Assembly (NCBI RefSeq): GCF_943914685.1
Contig: NZ_CALUCZ010000004.1
Location: 1 to 64,000, forward strand
From: an uncultured Mobiluncus sp.
GTDB taxonomy: Bacteria > Actinomycetota > Actinomycetes > Actinomycetales > Actinomycetaceae
DNA length: 64,000 bases
Reading direction: 5' to 3'
Of the stretch, positions 15,585 through 24,866 are shown piece by piece. The translations under genes and the position numbers were made by a program. The notes beneath the pieces were generated by a model that searched no databases, was not told the origin of the DNA, and saw only the letters and a program-made list of their open reading frames with translations. The first letter of the stretch is position 1, and every line of letters begins with the position of its first letter.

Positions 15585-16517
15585 CTATTGCGCCGTTTGC
15601 TTTTGATCAGCGGCACGAGTGGCGGTGAACAGCGAGTTGCGCAGCTCCTCCATTGCGTTATTGACCCCGCCGGGGTTGGACGGCAGCATCAGCGTCTGGG
15701 TGTTAGAGGCTTTCGCGACTTCCTGTAACGTATCGAAGTACTGGGTCAACAGCAGCATTTCTTGGGCTTCCGAACCAATCCCGGCATCGCGCAGGGATTC
15801 ATACTGGCTGACCAGACCGTCCACGATAGCCTTGCGCTGAGCGGCGATACCTTCACCTTGCAGGCGCTTGTATTCCGCGTCGGCCTCAGCCTGCTTCACA
15901 ATCTTGATTTTTTCGGCCTCAGCCAGGCTCACTGCTGCCTCGCGCTCCCGCTGGGCAGCGTTGATTGAGTTCATGGACGCCCGCACGGTCGGATCGGGGT
16001 TAATGTCAGTGACCAAAGTATTAATAATCGCAAAACCGTAGGCGTTCATAGCCGTAGCCAAGGTCGTCTCGACATCTTGGGCAATTTGGTCCTTGGAAGA
16101 AAACGCCTCATCCAAGTCCAGTTTGGCCAGGGAGGTACGCACCCGGTCGTAAACGTAGGACTGAATCTGACGTTCTGGATTGGCCAGGCGATAGTAGGAA
16201 TCAACCACGTTTTGAACCTGGTACTGCACCGAAACCGGAATCGTGACGAACACGTTGTCTTTCGTTTTGGTTTCCACTACGGAATCCAGCTGCATGATGC
16301 GCAGCGGAACCTTTTTCGCAATCTGATCCACAAACGGAATCTTTACCCGCAAGCCGGGCAGAGCGACCTTGTGAAACTTACCAAAACGCTCAATCACGTA
16401 GTTGGTTTGTTGCTTCACCACGAAAAACATCCCGCCCGCGATGAGCAACACTAAGATGACGAGGGCGATAATCGACATCCCAAAAAGACCCCCGACAAAA
16501 GCCAAAAATGCTTCCAT
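15585..16517 (-). CDS. SPFH/band 7 (stomatin-like) membrane protein
   Basis: About 310 residues: one N-terminal membrane helix (about 13-35), then an SPFH domain (QQTNYVIERFGKFHKVALPGLRVKIPFVD, later VPLRIMQLD), and a long Ala/Glu/Lys helix (AAQREREAAVSLAEAEKIK) that oligomerises. Such proteins (QmcA/stomatin type) scaffold membrane microdomains and often regulate FtsH-type proteases. I prefer ATG 16517 to TTG 16523 because GGG lies 7 nt upstream. It is usually paired with an NfeD protein, but none is adjacent here. Confidence 0.88.
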   Translation of the reverse strand: MEAFLAFVGGLFGMSIIALVILVLLIAGGMFFVVKQQTNYVIERFGKFHKVALPGLRVKIPFVDQIAKKVPLRIMQLDSVVETKTKDNVFVTIPVSVQYQVQNVVDSYYRLANPERQIQSYVYDRVRTSLAKLDLDEAFSSKDQIAQDVETTLATAMNAYGFAIINTLVTDINPDPTVRASMNSINAAQREREAAVSLAEAEKIKIVKQAEADAEYKRLQGEGIAAQRKAIVDGLVSQYESLRDAGIGSEAQEMLLLTQYFDTLQEVAKASNTQTLMLPSNPGGVNNAMEELRNSLFTATRAADQKQTAQ

Positions 16518-16570
16518 TTGCAAACCCTTTCAATCAACAAAAACCTAACCTTACAACCAACTTTAGCGCC

Positions 16571-18010
16571 TCACTTGCGTGATGGAAACTCGAAAATCCT
16601 GGTACCGACCCAGAACTGGACGAACATCATCACCACCATCAAACCAATCGTGGCAGCGAAAGCCCAGGGCCCCAGAAAGAGGGTCATGGCGTAGGTGATT
16701 CCGCCGTAGGCCACCAGCGCGGCAGCGGCGAGGGTGTCAGCTACGTTCAGAGCTGCGGAGACTTCGCCGTGGCGTTGGGGCGGGGTCAGGGAGAGGGCGT
16801 GGACGGTGGCCAGCGGGAAAATCAGTCCTTGACCCGAACCGGCGATGGCCCATCCCACCAGCACAAACCAAGGACTGAAACCGGGCACAACCGCCAGGAG
16901 CACCACCAGGGTGCCCGAAATCTGGATGATAGGACCGATGATGATTAACCAGCGGCGGTGCGCCGGATTCACAATCCGTCCCTGAATCCACGAGCTAAAA
17001 GCCCAGGTCATAGACGAAACCGTCATGGACAGGCCGGCCATGGTGGGACCCCAACCGTGAATTTCTTTCAGCAGCAAGGGCAGGTAGAGGTCTACGGTGA
17101 CGAAAGTGCCGTTCAACAATCCGCGCATCGCCACGGTGGCGGGGACGCCACGCACCGCTAGGAAAGTGCCGGGAGGCAGAATGGGGCGGGCCGCAAAGAA
17201 CAGCGCCAAGGTCAGGATGAGAGCGGTGATAATGAGCAGCGGAGAGACCGTTTCACGTTCCACCCCTGAGATGACTTGCAGGGCGCCAATCAAGATGCCA
17301 CTAAAAATCGAACCCCAAAGCAGGCGGGGCGAAGGACGAAACGGCACCGGGTCATGCAACGGGGGAAATTGGCGAAATTTTGGCCACACTACCGGAAAGA
17401 ACACCAGAAACAGGATTGGGCAGATCCCGAAAACGAAACGCCAATGCACATAGTCCACCAGGAACCCCGCCACCAGCGGGCCGACGAGGGATGGCACCAC
17501 CCAGGCGATGGCGAAGACCGCAAAGAAAGCCGGCTGCTTGTGCGGTAAGACGTAGGAGCCCACCATCACGTAAAGAGGCACAATCAGCAAACCGCCGCCG
17601 AGGCCCTGAATCGCGCGTCCCACCACGACAAACCAGATGTTGGGGGCGAAACTCGCCACCAGCAGTCCCCCGGTGAACGCCACTATGCCCGTGTAAATTA
17701 CCGGTTTTGGGCCTCTAGTATCGACCCACGCCCCGGCTAGGGCGGTGGTAATCAACTGGGTGGACATGGAGATTCCGGCTGCCAGCGCAAACAGATTTTT
17801 GCCGTCCAGGCGGTCCACGATGAAAGGCATGGCAGTGTTTACCGCGATTGCTTCAAAAGCAACCAAGGTAATCATCCCGGTAGCGATGATTTTAAACCAG
17901 GCCGCCAGGTAACCGCTGAGATAGTTATTCCCCTTGTCCTCAGATGGTTTCTGATTGCGCCCCGATACTTCCACGCCGTCCACGGATTTACTCACTCCCT
18001 CATCACTCAA
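16571..18010 (-). CDS. Major facilitator superfamily transporter
   Basis: 479 residues, about 14 hydrophobic helices. Markers are AGAWVDTRGPKPVIYTGIVAF (MFS A-like loop between TM2 and TM3) and VVGRAIQGLGGGLLIVPLYVMVG in TM4-5, as in the DHA2/EmrB-type drug:H+ antiporters. The N-terminal 30 residues are polar. The only long start is TTG 18010 preceded by AGGGAG. That SD lies in the descending arm of the terminator of the upstream lipase gene, an unusual overlap; GTG codons at 17995, 17983 and 17974 are alternatives. Confidence 0.85.
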   Translation of the reverse strand: MSDEGVSKSVDGVEVSGRNQKPSEDKGNNYLSGYLAAWFKIIATGMITLVAFEAIAVNTAMPFIVDRLDGKNLFALAAGISMSTQLITTALAGAWVDTRGPKPVIYTGIVAFTGGLLVASFAPNIWFVVVGRAIQGLGGGLLIVPLYVMVGSYVLPHKQPAFFAVFAIAWVVPSLVGPLVAGFLVDYVHWRFVFGICPILFLVFFPVVWPKFRQFPPLHDPVPFRPSPRLLWGSIFSGILIGALQVISGVERETVSPLLIITALILTLALFFAARPILPPGTFLAVRGVPATVAMRGLLNGTFVTVDLYLPLLLKEIHGWGPTMAGLSMTVSSMTWAFSSWIQGRIVNPAHRRWLIIIGPIIQISGTLVVLLAVVPGFSPWFVLVGWAIAGSGQGLIFPLATVHALSLTPPQRHGEVSAALNVADTLAAAALVAYGGITYAMTLFLGPWAFAATIGLMVVMMFVQFWVGTRIFEFPSRK

Positions 18011-18055
18011 AAAACTCCCTGCCGGAACCCTAGGTTAAGGCCCCGACAGGGAGTT
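18009..18055 (-). terminator. Rho-independent terminator of the lipase gene
   Basis: On the minus strand AACTCCCTG (18055-18047) pairs with CAGGGAGTT (18021-18013), extended by CGG/CCG after a mismatch, and is followed by TTTTTT. The last T residues belong to the TTG start codon proposed for the MFS gene, and the GGGAG of the stem is that gene's SD. Confidence 0.85.
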
Positions 18056-18081
18056 GGCAAAAATTATTCAGTCTCCCCAGA

Positions 18082-19143
18082 TTACAAATCAGAGGCCTTC
18101 AAGTAAGGCTGGTAGCGGTGGCATTGCACCGGAATCTGCCAGGACAAACGATCCTCCTGCAGTTCTTTCAGCACAAGCTGCAGCGCCACATCACTGTAGG
18201 TCATGTTTTGGTGTCGATGCACATCCGCCGGACACACGTCTTGGAGCACCACGTTATTGACGTTGCTGCCTTCCAGAAATTCGCTGGTGTAGGGGGTGAC
18301 GACCGTGTCCAGCTTGGTGGTAATCACGGTGTAGTCGATGTTCGGGTATACCTCAATATCGTCATTGAGCTGGTTAAAGAACTCGGAACCGACCAGCTGC
18401 TGCATTAAACCGGTCTGGTTAGAGCTGTGGAACACTTTGTCGTCAAGGGTCGGAATTTCCTGGCGCAGCCAGTTAACTAGGTTCAGCATTCCTCCCAAGG
18501 TCGTGCCGTGGTTGTTCGGGGTCAAGCCAATGAGCTGGTCGACTTTCTGGTCCCCACCGTACCACTTGATGTACGCCCGCGGCAGCGCCCCACCGCCTTG
18601 AGAATGACCCACCAAATCAACCTTGGTGGCGCCGGTAGCCGCCAAAACCCGATCGACAAAACCGGCCATAAACGCCGCGCTTTGCTTGATGTCTCCGCTA
18701 AAGGCTTTTGAGTCGTTGATGACGGTTTCACCCTTAGCGTTCTTTGAGGTCGAAGGGTTGTAGTTAAACGTAAATACGCAATAACCGGCCTGTTTCAAGC
18801 GCGGAGACATGTAGGACCAAGCACCAAAAGCATCGTTTCCGGTACCCGGAATCAAGACGACCGGTTCCGTGCCTGGAGCTGGCTTGCAGTTGAAATCATT
18901 GGCGCCCAAAGGCGTCATCCCCGGGTGTAAAGCCGCCTGGCTCAAACCCACCATCGCCGTGTGGTAATCAGGGCCGTATCCATTGGCAGGAATTCCTCCC
19001 GGGGAACTCGGGGCCTCAATGCCACCGATATTGTCAACATTGAGTTCCGCAGGAGCCGGAAGAGCCAGCGCCGCATTAGCGCTCAGACCCAACCCTAGAA
19101 ATGCTGCCCCAGCTGCCGCTGCGATACGAGTTAGTTTCTTCAA
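18082..19143 (-). CDS. Secreted triacylglycerol lipase/esterase
   Basis: 353 residues. Start TTG 19143 has AAGGAG at 7 nt and gives a clean signal peptide (KKLTRIAAAAGAAFLGLGLS, cleavage near ALA-LP). The alpha/beta hydrolase core shows VVLIPGTGNDAFGAW (oxyanion-hole region), nucleophile elbow VDLVGHSQGGG, a catalytic Asp candidate in TTKLDTVVTPYTS and His in CPADVHRHQNM. This is the Pfam lipase class 2 pattern of actinobacterial secreted lipases. It hydrolyses ester lipids outside the cell. The longer frame to 19368 lacks coding logic. A strong terminator follows. Confidence 0.88.
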   Translation of the reverse strand: MKKLTRIAAAAGAAFLGLGLSANAALALPAPAELNVDNIGGIEAPSSPGGIPANGYGPDYHTAMVGLSQAALHPGMTPLGANDFNCKPAPGTEPVVLIPGTGNDAFGAWSYMSPRLKQAGYCVFTFNYNPSTSKNAKGETVINDSKAFSGDIKQSAAFMAGFVDRVLAATGATKVDLVGHSQGGGALPRAYIKWYGGDQKVDQLIGLTPNNHGTTLGGMLNLVNWLRQEIPTLDDKVFHSSNQTGLMQQLVGSEFFNQLNDDIEVYPNIDYTVITTKLDTVVTPYTSEFLEGSNVNNVVLQDVCPADVHRHQNMTYSDVALQLVLKELQEDRLSWQIPVQCHRYQPYLKASDL

Positions 19144-19180
19144 CTCAGTCTCCTTCTTGGTTTGGATTGTCACAAGTTTC

Positions 19181-19306
19181 CAGGGGCTGTTTTTCGTGCT
19201 GAGGCTGTTGTCCGCCACGACTACTCCGTCAGTTCCTTGAATAAATCCTAAAAGGATTCTGAAAGAAAAACAACTCTTTGTTCCTGACAAACAGGGGCTG
19301 TTTTTC
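19181..19306. repeat. 15-bp direct repeats upstream of the lipase gene
   Basis: CAGGGGCTGTTTTTC occurs at 19181-19195 and 19292-19306, with a degenerate third copy at 19312-19323. They lie in the 225-bp upstream region of the lipase and may be operators; no regulator can be named. Confidence 0.4.
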
Positions 19307-19368
19307 CTAGTCAGGGCCGTTTTAAAAGCGCGACGGGGAGGTTGTGCACCGCCTCGCGCCTCACGCAC

Positions 19369-20181
19369 TCACTTTCCGCCATCATGAGTGGGCTTCCAAT
19401 GAGAACCTACCGTATGGGTGTCCCCCGTGACAATGGTCAGGTCGTTACGAATGTTTGAACCGGTCAGCATCCCGCGGGCAACCGGGATGAGTTTATGCGC
19501 CACCGCAATCCGCACCAAGGGCACAATCAGCTCGGCAGCGTGGGCTGGGACTCGTCCGATATACGTTTTCTTATCCAGGTAGGCTCCCAAGCCACCACTG
19601 TCCTCCCGCATCCACAGAGCCACCGGCACCGTTTTGCCAGTAGAAATATAGGGGTGGAGCGGAGCGATGTGATCATCGTAATCTTCCAAAGGGATTTCTT
19701 CCCCCGGGGGCAAAATCGTGAAAGCTTTTTTCGGGAACATATTGACCGGCCCTACCCCGCCTACGGGAGGTAAACTCAAGGTCACCCGGTTTGCCAAACG
19801 CGACTTGGTGCGCTGGGCCCACAGGTGGCAAGGCACCACCAGATTGAGTTCTTGGGAATCCAAGCCATTGAGTTCCACCACGTATTTACCAGCGGTAGCG
19901 TGATCCAAATAGCCCACGAAGTGGCCTTGCACCCACACGCATACGGCCGCGTAATCATCAGGGTTGTTTCGGTCACGCACCAAGTAAGCCCAGTCGTCAA
20001 ACTCCGCGCCATGAATATCGTCCACGTTATATCCAGCGAACAGCGCCGCGAAATCGTCTTGCAACTCCAGCGAGTCCTCGACAGTGGCAAAGGTTGACGG
20101 CGCTTCCCACCCGGCAAAACTTTTAACATATGGACGAACCGGGCCGCTCGTAACAGGCCTGCCCTTAGAAAACAACCCCAC
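19369..20181 (-). CDS. Conserved-looking protein of unknown function
   Basis: 270 residues, soluble, no signal peptide. I do not recognise a family. The middle (YAAVCVWVQGHFVGYLDHATAGKYV) is reminiscent of a HIRAN-like barrel, and a second similar unit (TVPVALWMREDSGGLGAYLDKKTYIGRV) may be a repeat of it; both contain an alternating V-x-V/G-x-L pattern. The start is GTG 20181 with GGGGAG at 5 nt. It is upstream of, and in the same direction as, the lipase gene, but 225 bp separate them. Confidence 0.6.
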   Translation of the reverse strand: MGLFSKGRPVTSGPVRPYVKSFAGWEAPSTFATVEDSLELQDDFAALFAGYNVDDIHGAEFDDWAYLVRDRNNPDDYAAVCVWVQGHFVGYLDHATAGKYVVELNGLDSQELNLVVPCHLWAQRTKSRLANRVTLSLPPVGGVGPVNMFPKKAFTILPPGEEIPLEDYDDHIAPLHPYISTGKTVPVALWMREDSGGLGAYLDKKTYIGRVPAHAAELIVPLVRIAVAHKLIPVARGMLTGSNIRNDLTIVTGDTHTVGSHWKPTHDGGK

Positions 20182-20343
20182 GCCGCTCCCCTTTCGCTAG
20201 TTTTACCTGCATTCCTTACGTTTTTACGCGGTGAACCTAGTTTCAAGCATAACTAAAAACGTTACGCTCCAAGCCTGGTTGGCGGCTTTTCCCGAAGTTT
20301 TCTAAAGAATTCCAAGGCGTTTGCCGCCAGTTTCGAGGTGTAT

Positions 20344-20949
20344 TCAGTTGACTTCCTGGCAGTTTTTCGGTGCCCGCGGATAGGGTCCCAAGTTGCCATC
20401 GCTGAGGTTATCTTTCGAGAGCGCACCTTGGAACTGTTCGCCCAGCAAAACGTTAATCTCTGAACCGCGATTCAAATCAATCCTGACATCGGCTTCCGGC
20501 AGCGCCCGCGCCAACGAAAACGCTTTTGCCACATTGGCCTTGCTGGTATTAATCCGGGCTGCCCCGGCGTAGGAATCCGGCGAGTTACCAACCGCATTGA
20601 CCTTGACTCCAAAGTCTTTCAGCCGCTGTGCCGTCTGCGTAGCCAGACCGTTTTGGGAAGAACCGTTGAATATATTTACCGTCACCCCTTGCAGGGAAAC
20701 CGGCTTTCCTTTCGGAGGGCACGGCGGCACTTTCGCCTTGGCCTCCTCGGACAAAACGAAAGAATTACCGAAAGGCAGGGACACTAAACCCATAGCAAAA
20801 GGTAGGGAAACCACCAAAACCGCCGCCATCGCCAGAACTATCCAGCCAAAAATCACGGTTTGGCGCGCCAGAGTGTGACGCCGCCGCTTGGCGCGTATTT
20901 CCTGAGATTCACCCTGCCCAATCAGGTCCTTCGCTTCAATCCTGGGCAT
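20344..20949 (-). CDS. LytR C-terminal domain membrane protein
   Basis: 201 residues: a basic N-terminus, one membrane helix (about 30-55), a linker with PPCPPKGKP, and the LytR_C domain (VTVNIFNGSSQNGLATQTAQRLKDFG, then a D/R-rich strand and INVLLGEQF). Stand-alone LytR_C proteins in actinobacteria are thought to bind cell-wall glycopolymers; none has an enzymatic activity proven. ATG 20949 has AAGGAAG at about 6 nt and overlaps the end of the uracil permease gene by 14 bp. Confidence 0.8.
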   Translation of the reverse strand: MPRIEAKDLIGQGESQEIRAKRRRHTLARQTVIFGWIVLAMAAVLVVSLPFAMGLVSLPFGNSFVLSEEAKAKVPPCPPKGKPVSLQGVTVNIFNGSSQNGLATQTAQRLKDFGVKVNAVGNSPDSYAGAARINTSKANVAKAFSLARALPEADVRIDLNRGSEINVLLGEQFQGALSKDNLSDGNLGPYPRAPKNCQEVN

Positions 20950-22360
20950 CGCTTCTTCCTTGCGCGGCTCGCAGTTCTTGATCCGCGTGACGCTTAGCAT
21001 AGGCTTCGGAATGCAATTCCGTTCCGGCCGGGGCGGAAGCCGGGGAGGCTTGCTCCAGCTTGGTGCCACGAACGTTAGAAATCGCCCGCATGGCGTGGTA
21101 CATGATGATGGCACCGAAAGAACCCATAGCGATACCCTCGAACTTTACGTCGCCAATGACCAAGGTGTAGTTCGCGATAGCCATCACCATCGCCACCGCG
21201 GCCGTATTCAAGTTCACCGGGTCAGCAAAATCTACCTGGTTCTGAACCCAGATACGCACCCCCAGCATCCCAATCATGCCGTACAGAATCGTCGCGGCTC
21301 CACCCAGGACCCCCGGCGGAATGGTGGCGATAATCTCACCGAACTTGGGCAGCAAAGACAGGGCTAAAGCCCCGATGGCAGCAACTATATAAGCCACGGT
21401 CGAATAGACCCGAGTCGCGGCCATCACGCCGATGTTCTCTGCGTAGGTGGTCGTACCGGAACCGCCGCCGCTGCCGGCAATCATGGTGGACAAGCCGTCC
21501 GCAATCAAAGCCCGCCCCGTCAGGTCGTCGAGGTTCTGACCGGTCATGGCGGACACGGACTTCACGTGTCCGACGTTTTCAGCGATGAGGACCAGCACTA
21601 CCGGAAGGAACAAGCCCAGCAGGGCGGGGCTAAACGCCGGAGCGTGGAAAGTCGGTAATCCTACCCAGTCGGCCTTACTGATAGCTTCAAAGTTGACTTC
21701 GTGGCGAATGACCGCGGTGGCATAGCCAATGAGCACCCCGATGAGAATCGACAAACGCCCGATAATACCCTTGAACAGCACGGTAATCAGCAGGACGGAC
21801 ACGATGGTCACGGTGGCCGTCACCGGGGCCTGTTTCACGTTGTTCCACGCCGAAGGAGCTAGGTTGAAACCAATCAACGATACGATGGCTCCCGTCACAA
21901 TCGGCGGCATAATCCGGTCAATCCAGGTCGCACCCGCGAAATGAACCAACACCCCGACCAACAGCAGCAGGGCGCCAGCGGAAATCACCCCGCCTTGTGC
22001 TAGGGCCATCTTGTCCGAGTCGATGGGCGCCCCACCGCCGGAAACGTAACCGGTTACCGCACCGATGGGAGCAATCAACGCAAAGGACGAACCCAAATAT
22101 GAAGGCAGGCGCCCGGAGGTGATGAGGATAAACAGGATGGTTCCCACACCCGTAAAGAACAGCGTGGTTGCGGGAGAAAATCCGGTCAGCAACGGAACCA
22201 GGAAAGTAGCGCCGAACATAGCGACAATGTGCTGTGCCCCGATGCCTATGGTTCGCGGCCAAGTCAAACGCTCATTGGGCTGAACGACCTCACCAGTTGT
22301 GATGTGCTTGCCGTCCCCATGCAATTTCCACTTGAAACTGCCGGTTTTCGTTTCTGACAT
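20936..22360 (-). CDS. Uracil/xanthine permease (NCS2, UraA-like)
   Basis: 474 residues, about 14 membrane helices. NCS2 signatures are GIGAQHIVAMFGATFLVPLL (TM1), LVLIAENVGHVKSVS (conserved Glu in TM8) and GGGSGTTTYAENIGVMAATRVYST (TM10 with second Glu). The substrate is a nucleobase, probably uracil, carried with protons; upp about 3.4 kb away would convert it to UMP. ATG 22360 has GGAAGGACG; the five extra codons upstream are unlikely. The last 14 bases overlap the LytR_C gene. Confidence 0.88.
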   Translation of the reverse strand: MSETKTGSFKWKLHGDGKHITTGEVVQPNERLTWPRTIGIGAQHIVAMFGATFLVPLLTGFSPATTLFFTGVGTILFILITSGRLPSYLGSSFALIAPIGAVTGYVSGGGAPIDSDKMALAQGGVISAGALLLLVGVLVHFAGATWIDRIMPPIVTGAIVSLIGFNLAPSAWNNVKQAPVTATVTIVSVLLITVLFKGIIGRLSILIGVLIGYATAVIRHEVNFEAISKADWVGLPTFHAPAFSPALLGLFLPVVLVLIAENVGHVKSVSAMTGQNLDDLTGRALIADGLSTMIAGSGGGSGTTTYAENIGVMAATRVYSTVAYIVAAIGALALSLLPKFGEIIATIPPGVLGGAATILYGMIGMLGVRIWVQNQVDFADPVNLNTAAVAMVMAIANYTLVIGDVKFEGIAMGSFGAIIMYHAMRAISNVRGTKLEQASPASAPAGTELHSEAYAKRHADQELRAAQGRSDAQD

Positions 22361-22456
22361 ATTTCGTCCTTCCATGCAGACTCCCGGATTTGTCCCTCTA
22401 ATCCTAGTACGGCCCCCCGGCGCGCAAAAAAACGCCTATTGCATTAGGCTAAACGC

Positions 22457-22813
22457 GTGAGCGATGCCTATGTTTCGGATTTTCCCGGCCTGGAAAAGGT
22501 CGACCCGCGAGAGGTTTTTTCCCGACCCGGGTACAGGGATTCGACACAAAAAATCCCCGGCGTAGTTATCACGCTGTTTGTGATTGCTCTGGCTAGTTTC
22601 CTGGTACCGGTGTTTTTTTCAATAGCGGCCGTAGTCGTGGCGGTGCTGGCTGGCGGGATACTGCGGGTACGTACGCTTTCCTCTGAGCATCTTCCCGGCG
22701 ATGGACTGCTACGGGCCGCGTTCGGGCTGTCGTTCCTGTCGATAGCTTGGGGCGCAGTGTGGTTCCTAGCCTGGATAATCACTAAAGTTACTGTGACTGT
22801 CGTTCCGTTTTAG
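22457..22813 (+). CDS. Small two- to three-helix membrane protein
   Basis: 118 residues with a polar N-terminus of about 32 residues, two close hydrophobic helices (about 34-70) and a third (about 90-112). I do not recognise a family. GTG 22457 lacks an SD but lies 6 nt after TAGGCT (22445-22450), the leaderless pattern seen repeatedly in this window. It is divergent from the uracil permease and convergent with the proline-rich membrane gene. Confidence 0.65.
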   Translation: MSDAYVSDFPGLEKVDPREVFSRPGYRDSTQKIPGVVITLFVIALASFLVPVFFSIAAVVVAVLAGGILRVRTLSSEHLPGDGLLRAAFGLSFLSIAWGAVWFLAWIITKVTVTVVPF

Positions 22814-22877
22814 CCGCTACGCCAGCCGCGGTTCCCGGATTCAGTTCGAGGAAACCACGCCGTATCAGCCGACAAAA

Positions 22878-24326
22878 TTACTCGTCGGTAGGCTCATCGG
22901 GAATTTCAGAGGACAGCAGGCGGCGCACTTGGAATTTTTGAATCCAAGTTGTCCAGACGATACCGCAAATCGTGGTGACGACAAAAGCAATAATAGCCAG
23001 CCAAGGCTGTCCCACCATAGCGCGCGCCACGATAATGGCCGACAACAAGCCGATGGGCATAAAAGACCCCAACCAAATCACCTTGTATCCGGTCGGATCA
23101 TAGAAACGTCCCGAACCGATACGACTGGCGAAAGAATAGGTGAACAGCAGCACAATCGCCATTAAGACGGTAAAAGCAATCAAGGAAAGAAACGCGTTCA
23201 AAGCGGATACGGCTGCCCCGCATACGCCGCCGAACAAGGAAATTACCCAACGAATCCATCGCGGAATCGCGACGATACGTGCCAGCACCTGTCGGGCGTG
23301 TTCGGGATCACGAATGGACTCCATAATCAGGCTGATTTCGTAGCCTGTGTAATACGATGGGTGTTCGCGGGCGATATAGGGAATCTCGTAGCGGGCGTCC
23401 ACCTCGGGAACCTCGCCCACGGCCAGACCTACAGCCCGCATTTGCAGGCCGTCAGAATCTTCGATTTCTTTCGGGCTCAGAATCGTCGCCGCAGCCATAT
23501 TCGACACCGGCTGACCCAGCAGTTCCTTTAGGGACGGGCCTGCATTCGGGTCTCCAGGAAGAGTGAGGTTCCCCAACACACCTTCAGATTTGTTTTCCCT
23601 CTGGCCGGCATCGCGCTTTTTACGCCGGGACGCCCGACCGACCACGGCGGGCTGGTCGGAACCCAAGGTCGGCATATTAAACGGCACCCGCGCGCGGATG
23701 TCTTGCAAATCAGGGTGTTGTTCCTCGGTGCGCTGCGCCACCATACGAGGATCCATCGGTTGGGGTGCATACCGTGAATCCGGCGCCCCCATAGGAGGGT
23801 ATCCCCCGGGCTGCGGAACAGTTCCTGCCTGACTGAAGTCAACCGGTTGGTTTTGTGCCGGGTATCCGGGGTATTCAGGGTATTCAGAACCGTTGGTAGC
23901 AGCCCCCGGGCCGCCAGAGAAAGGCGGCTGAGCCAGATTGGAATTCTCATAGCCGTAGCCGGCGTAGGCACTGGGATCTAGGGGCTGACTGTTCGGGTCA
24001 TAAGCCGGCATCCCCATCGGTGCCGCTGGCGGCATTCCCATCGCGCCGTTCATACCACTAGGTTCCCCATTGAGGGGCACCGCCCCACCTCCGGAGGACG
24101 CCGCCGAGCCATTGAGGGGTACCGCGCCTCCCCTGGGCCCGTCTAGGGAAACCATATTGTCATTGCCAGCAGCGCCGTCATAGCTCGGGGGAGGAACCGC
24201 CGCGGAATTGAGAGGGACCGCTCCTGACGGAGTTCCGCCCAGTGAAACTAGGTTCGGGTTGGCATTTGCAGGTTTGGGCGCAGGTCTGCCTCCCTGACCG
24301 TTACCGGGCACGTTTACGCCAGTCAT
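22878..24326 (-). CDS. Proline-rich membrane protein with repeat N-terminus
   Basis: 482 residues. The N-terminal half is low-complexity with four near-copies of GAVPLN and alternating LVSLGG/MVSLDG motifs, then a Pro/Gly/Met/Tyr-rich stretch; a basic segment RASRRKKRDAG follows. The C-terminal part holds three to four membrane helices (about 360-390, 405-425, 430-450). GAVPLN repeats look like docking motifs for a signalling or division protein, for example an FHA- or PDZ-like partner, but this is inference. ATG 24326 follows GAGGAGG (11 nt); an upstream ATG at 24350 lacks an SD. Confidence 0.72.
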   Translation of the reverse strand: MTGVNVPGNGQGGRPAPKPANANPNLVSLGGTPSGAVPLNSAAVPPPSYDGAAGNDNMVSLDGPRGGAVPLNGSAASSGGGAVPLNGEPSGMNGAMGMPPAAPMGMPAYDPNSQPLDPSAYAGYGYENSNLAQPPFSGGPGAATNGSEYPEYPGYPAQNQPVDFSQAGTVPQPGGYPPMGAPDSRYAPQPMDPRMVAQRTEEQHPDLQDIRARVPFNMPTLGSDQPAVVGRASRRKKRDAGQRENKSEGVLGNLTLPGDPNAGPSLKELLGQPVSNMAAATILSPKEIEDSDGLQMRAVGLAVGEVPEVDARYEIPYIAREHPSYYTGYEISLIMESIRDPEHARQVLARIVAIPRWIRWVISLFGGVCGAAVSALNAFLSLIAFTVLMAIVLLFTYSFASRIGSGRFYDPTGYKVIWLGSFMPIGLLSAIIVARAMVGQPWLAIIAFVVTTICGIVWTTWIQKFQVRRLLSSEIPDEPTDE

Positions 24327-24657
24327 AAACCTGTAATCCTCCTCGAACATACATATACCTGGACACCATTGTACAAGGTTGAAAGAGGTGGGGTCGCATG
24401 ATTCTGTAAAGAAGAATTAAACTTTTCCCCACTCTTTAGGTGACTACCTTTTCAGTGCGGCTAGCTGGTCCCCCTGATACTCAACGTATCCGGGCAAACC
24501 CCGATTTATGTGGACTTTGCCCGATTCACGCCCCCAGCAGTCACGCCAAGATGCCCTGTTGTAGCCCTGCCTACCTCTCGCGGAGAACCTTAAATTTGCC
24601 GAACTGACAATGTTTAGGTATCTTTTTATGGCGTTGTTTTTATAGACAGCCGCACAA
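24327..24657. other. Intergenic region with hairpins, upstream of tRNA-Leu
   Basis: No gene seen. It holds an 8-bp hairpin CGGGCAAA/TTTGCCCG (24491-24498 with 24516-24523) and, in the 5' region of the minus-strand gene, a GTGGGG/CCCCAC pairing enclosing ATTCT/AGAAT. The AT-rich 24600-24650 segment probably carries the tRNA promoter. Confidence 0.4.
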
Positions 24658-24741
24658 GCGCGAGTGGCGGAATTGGTAGACGCGCACGGTTCAGGTCCGT
24701 GTCCCAGTGATGGGGTAGGGGTTCAACTCCCCTTTCGCGCA
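24658..24741 (+). tRNA. tRNA-Leu (CAG)
   Basis: 84 nt. The acceptor GCGCGAG pairs with TTCGCGC; anticodon arm CACGG-TTCAGGT-CCGTG; the long variable arm GTCCCAGTGATGGGGTA marks a class II tRNA; T-arm GGGGTTCAACTCCCC. CCA is not encoded. Confidence 0.93.
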
Positions 24742-24866
24742 CGTCTCCGGGGTTTCCCGGTCTGGCTCAGCGCCGGTTTCACGGTCGGTTTTGCTGGGTT
24801 TTTTCTTATTTCCCAAATGTTTATTATTCTTTCATTGTTAACATGACATCGAGGGAAAGGGATATC

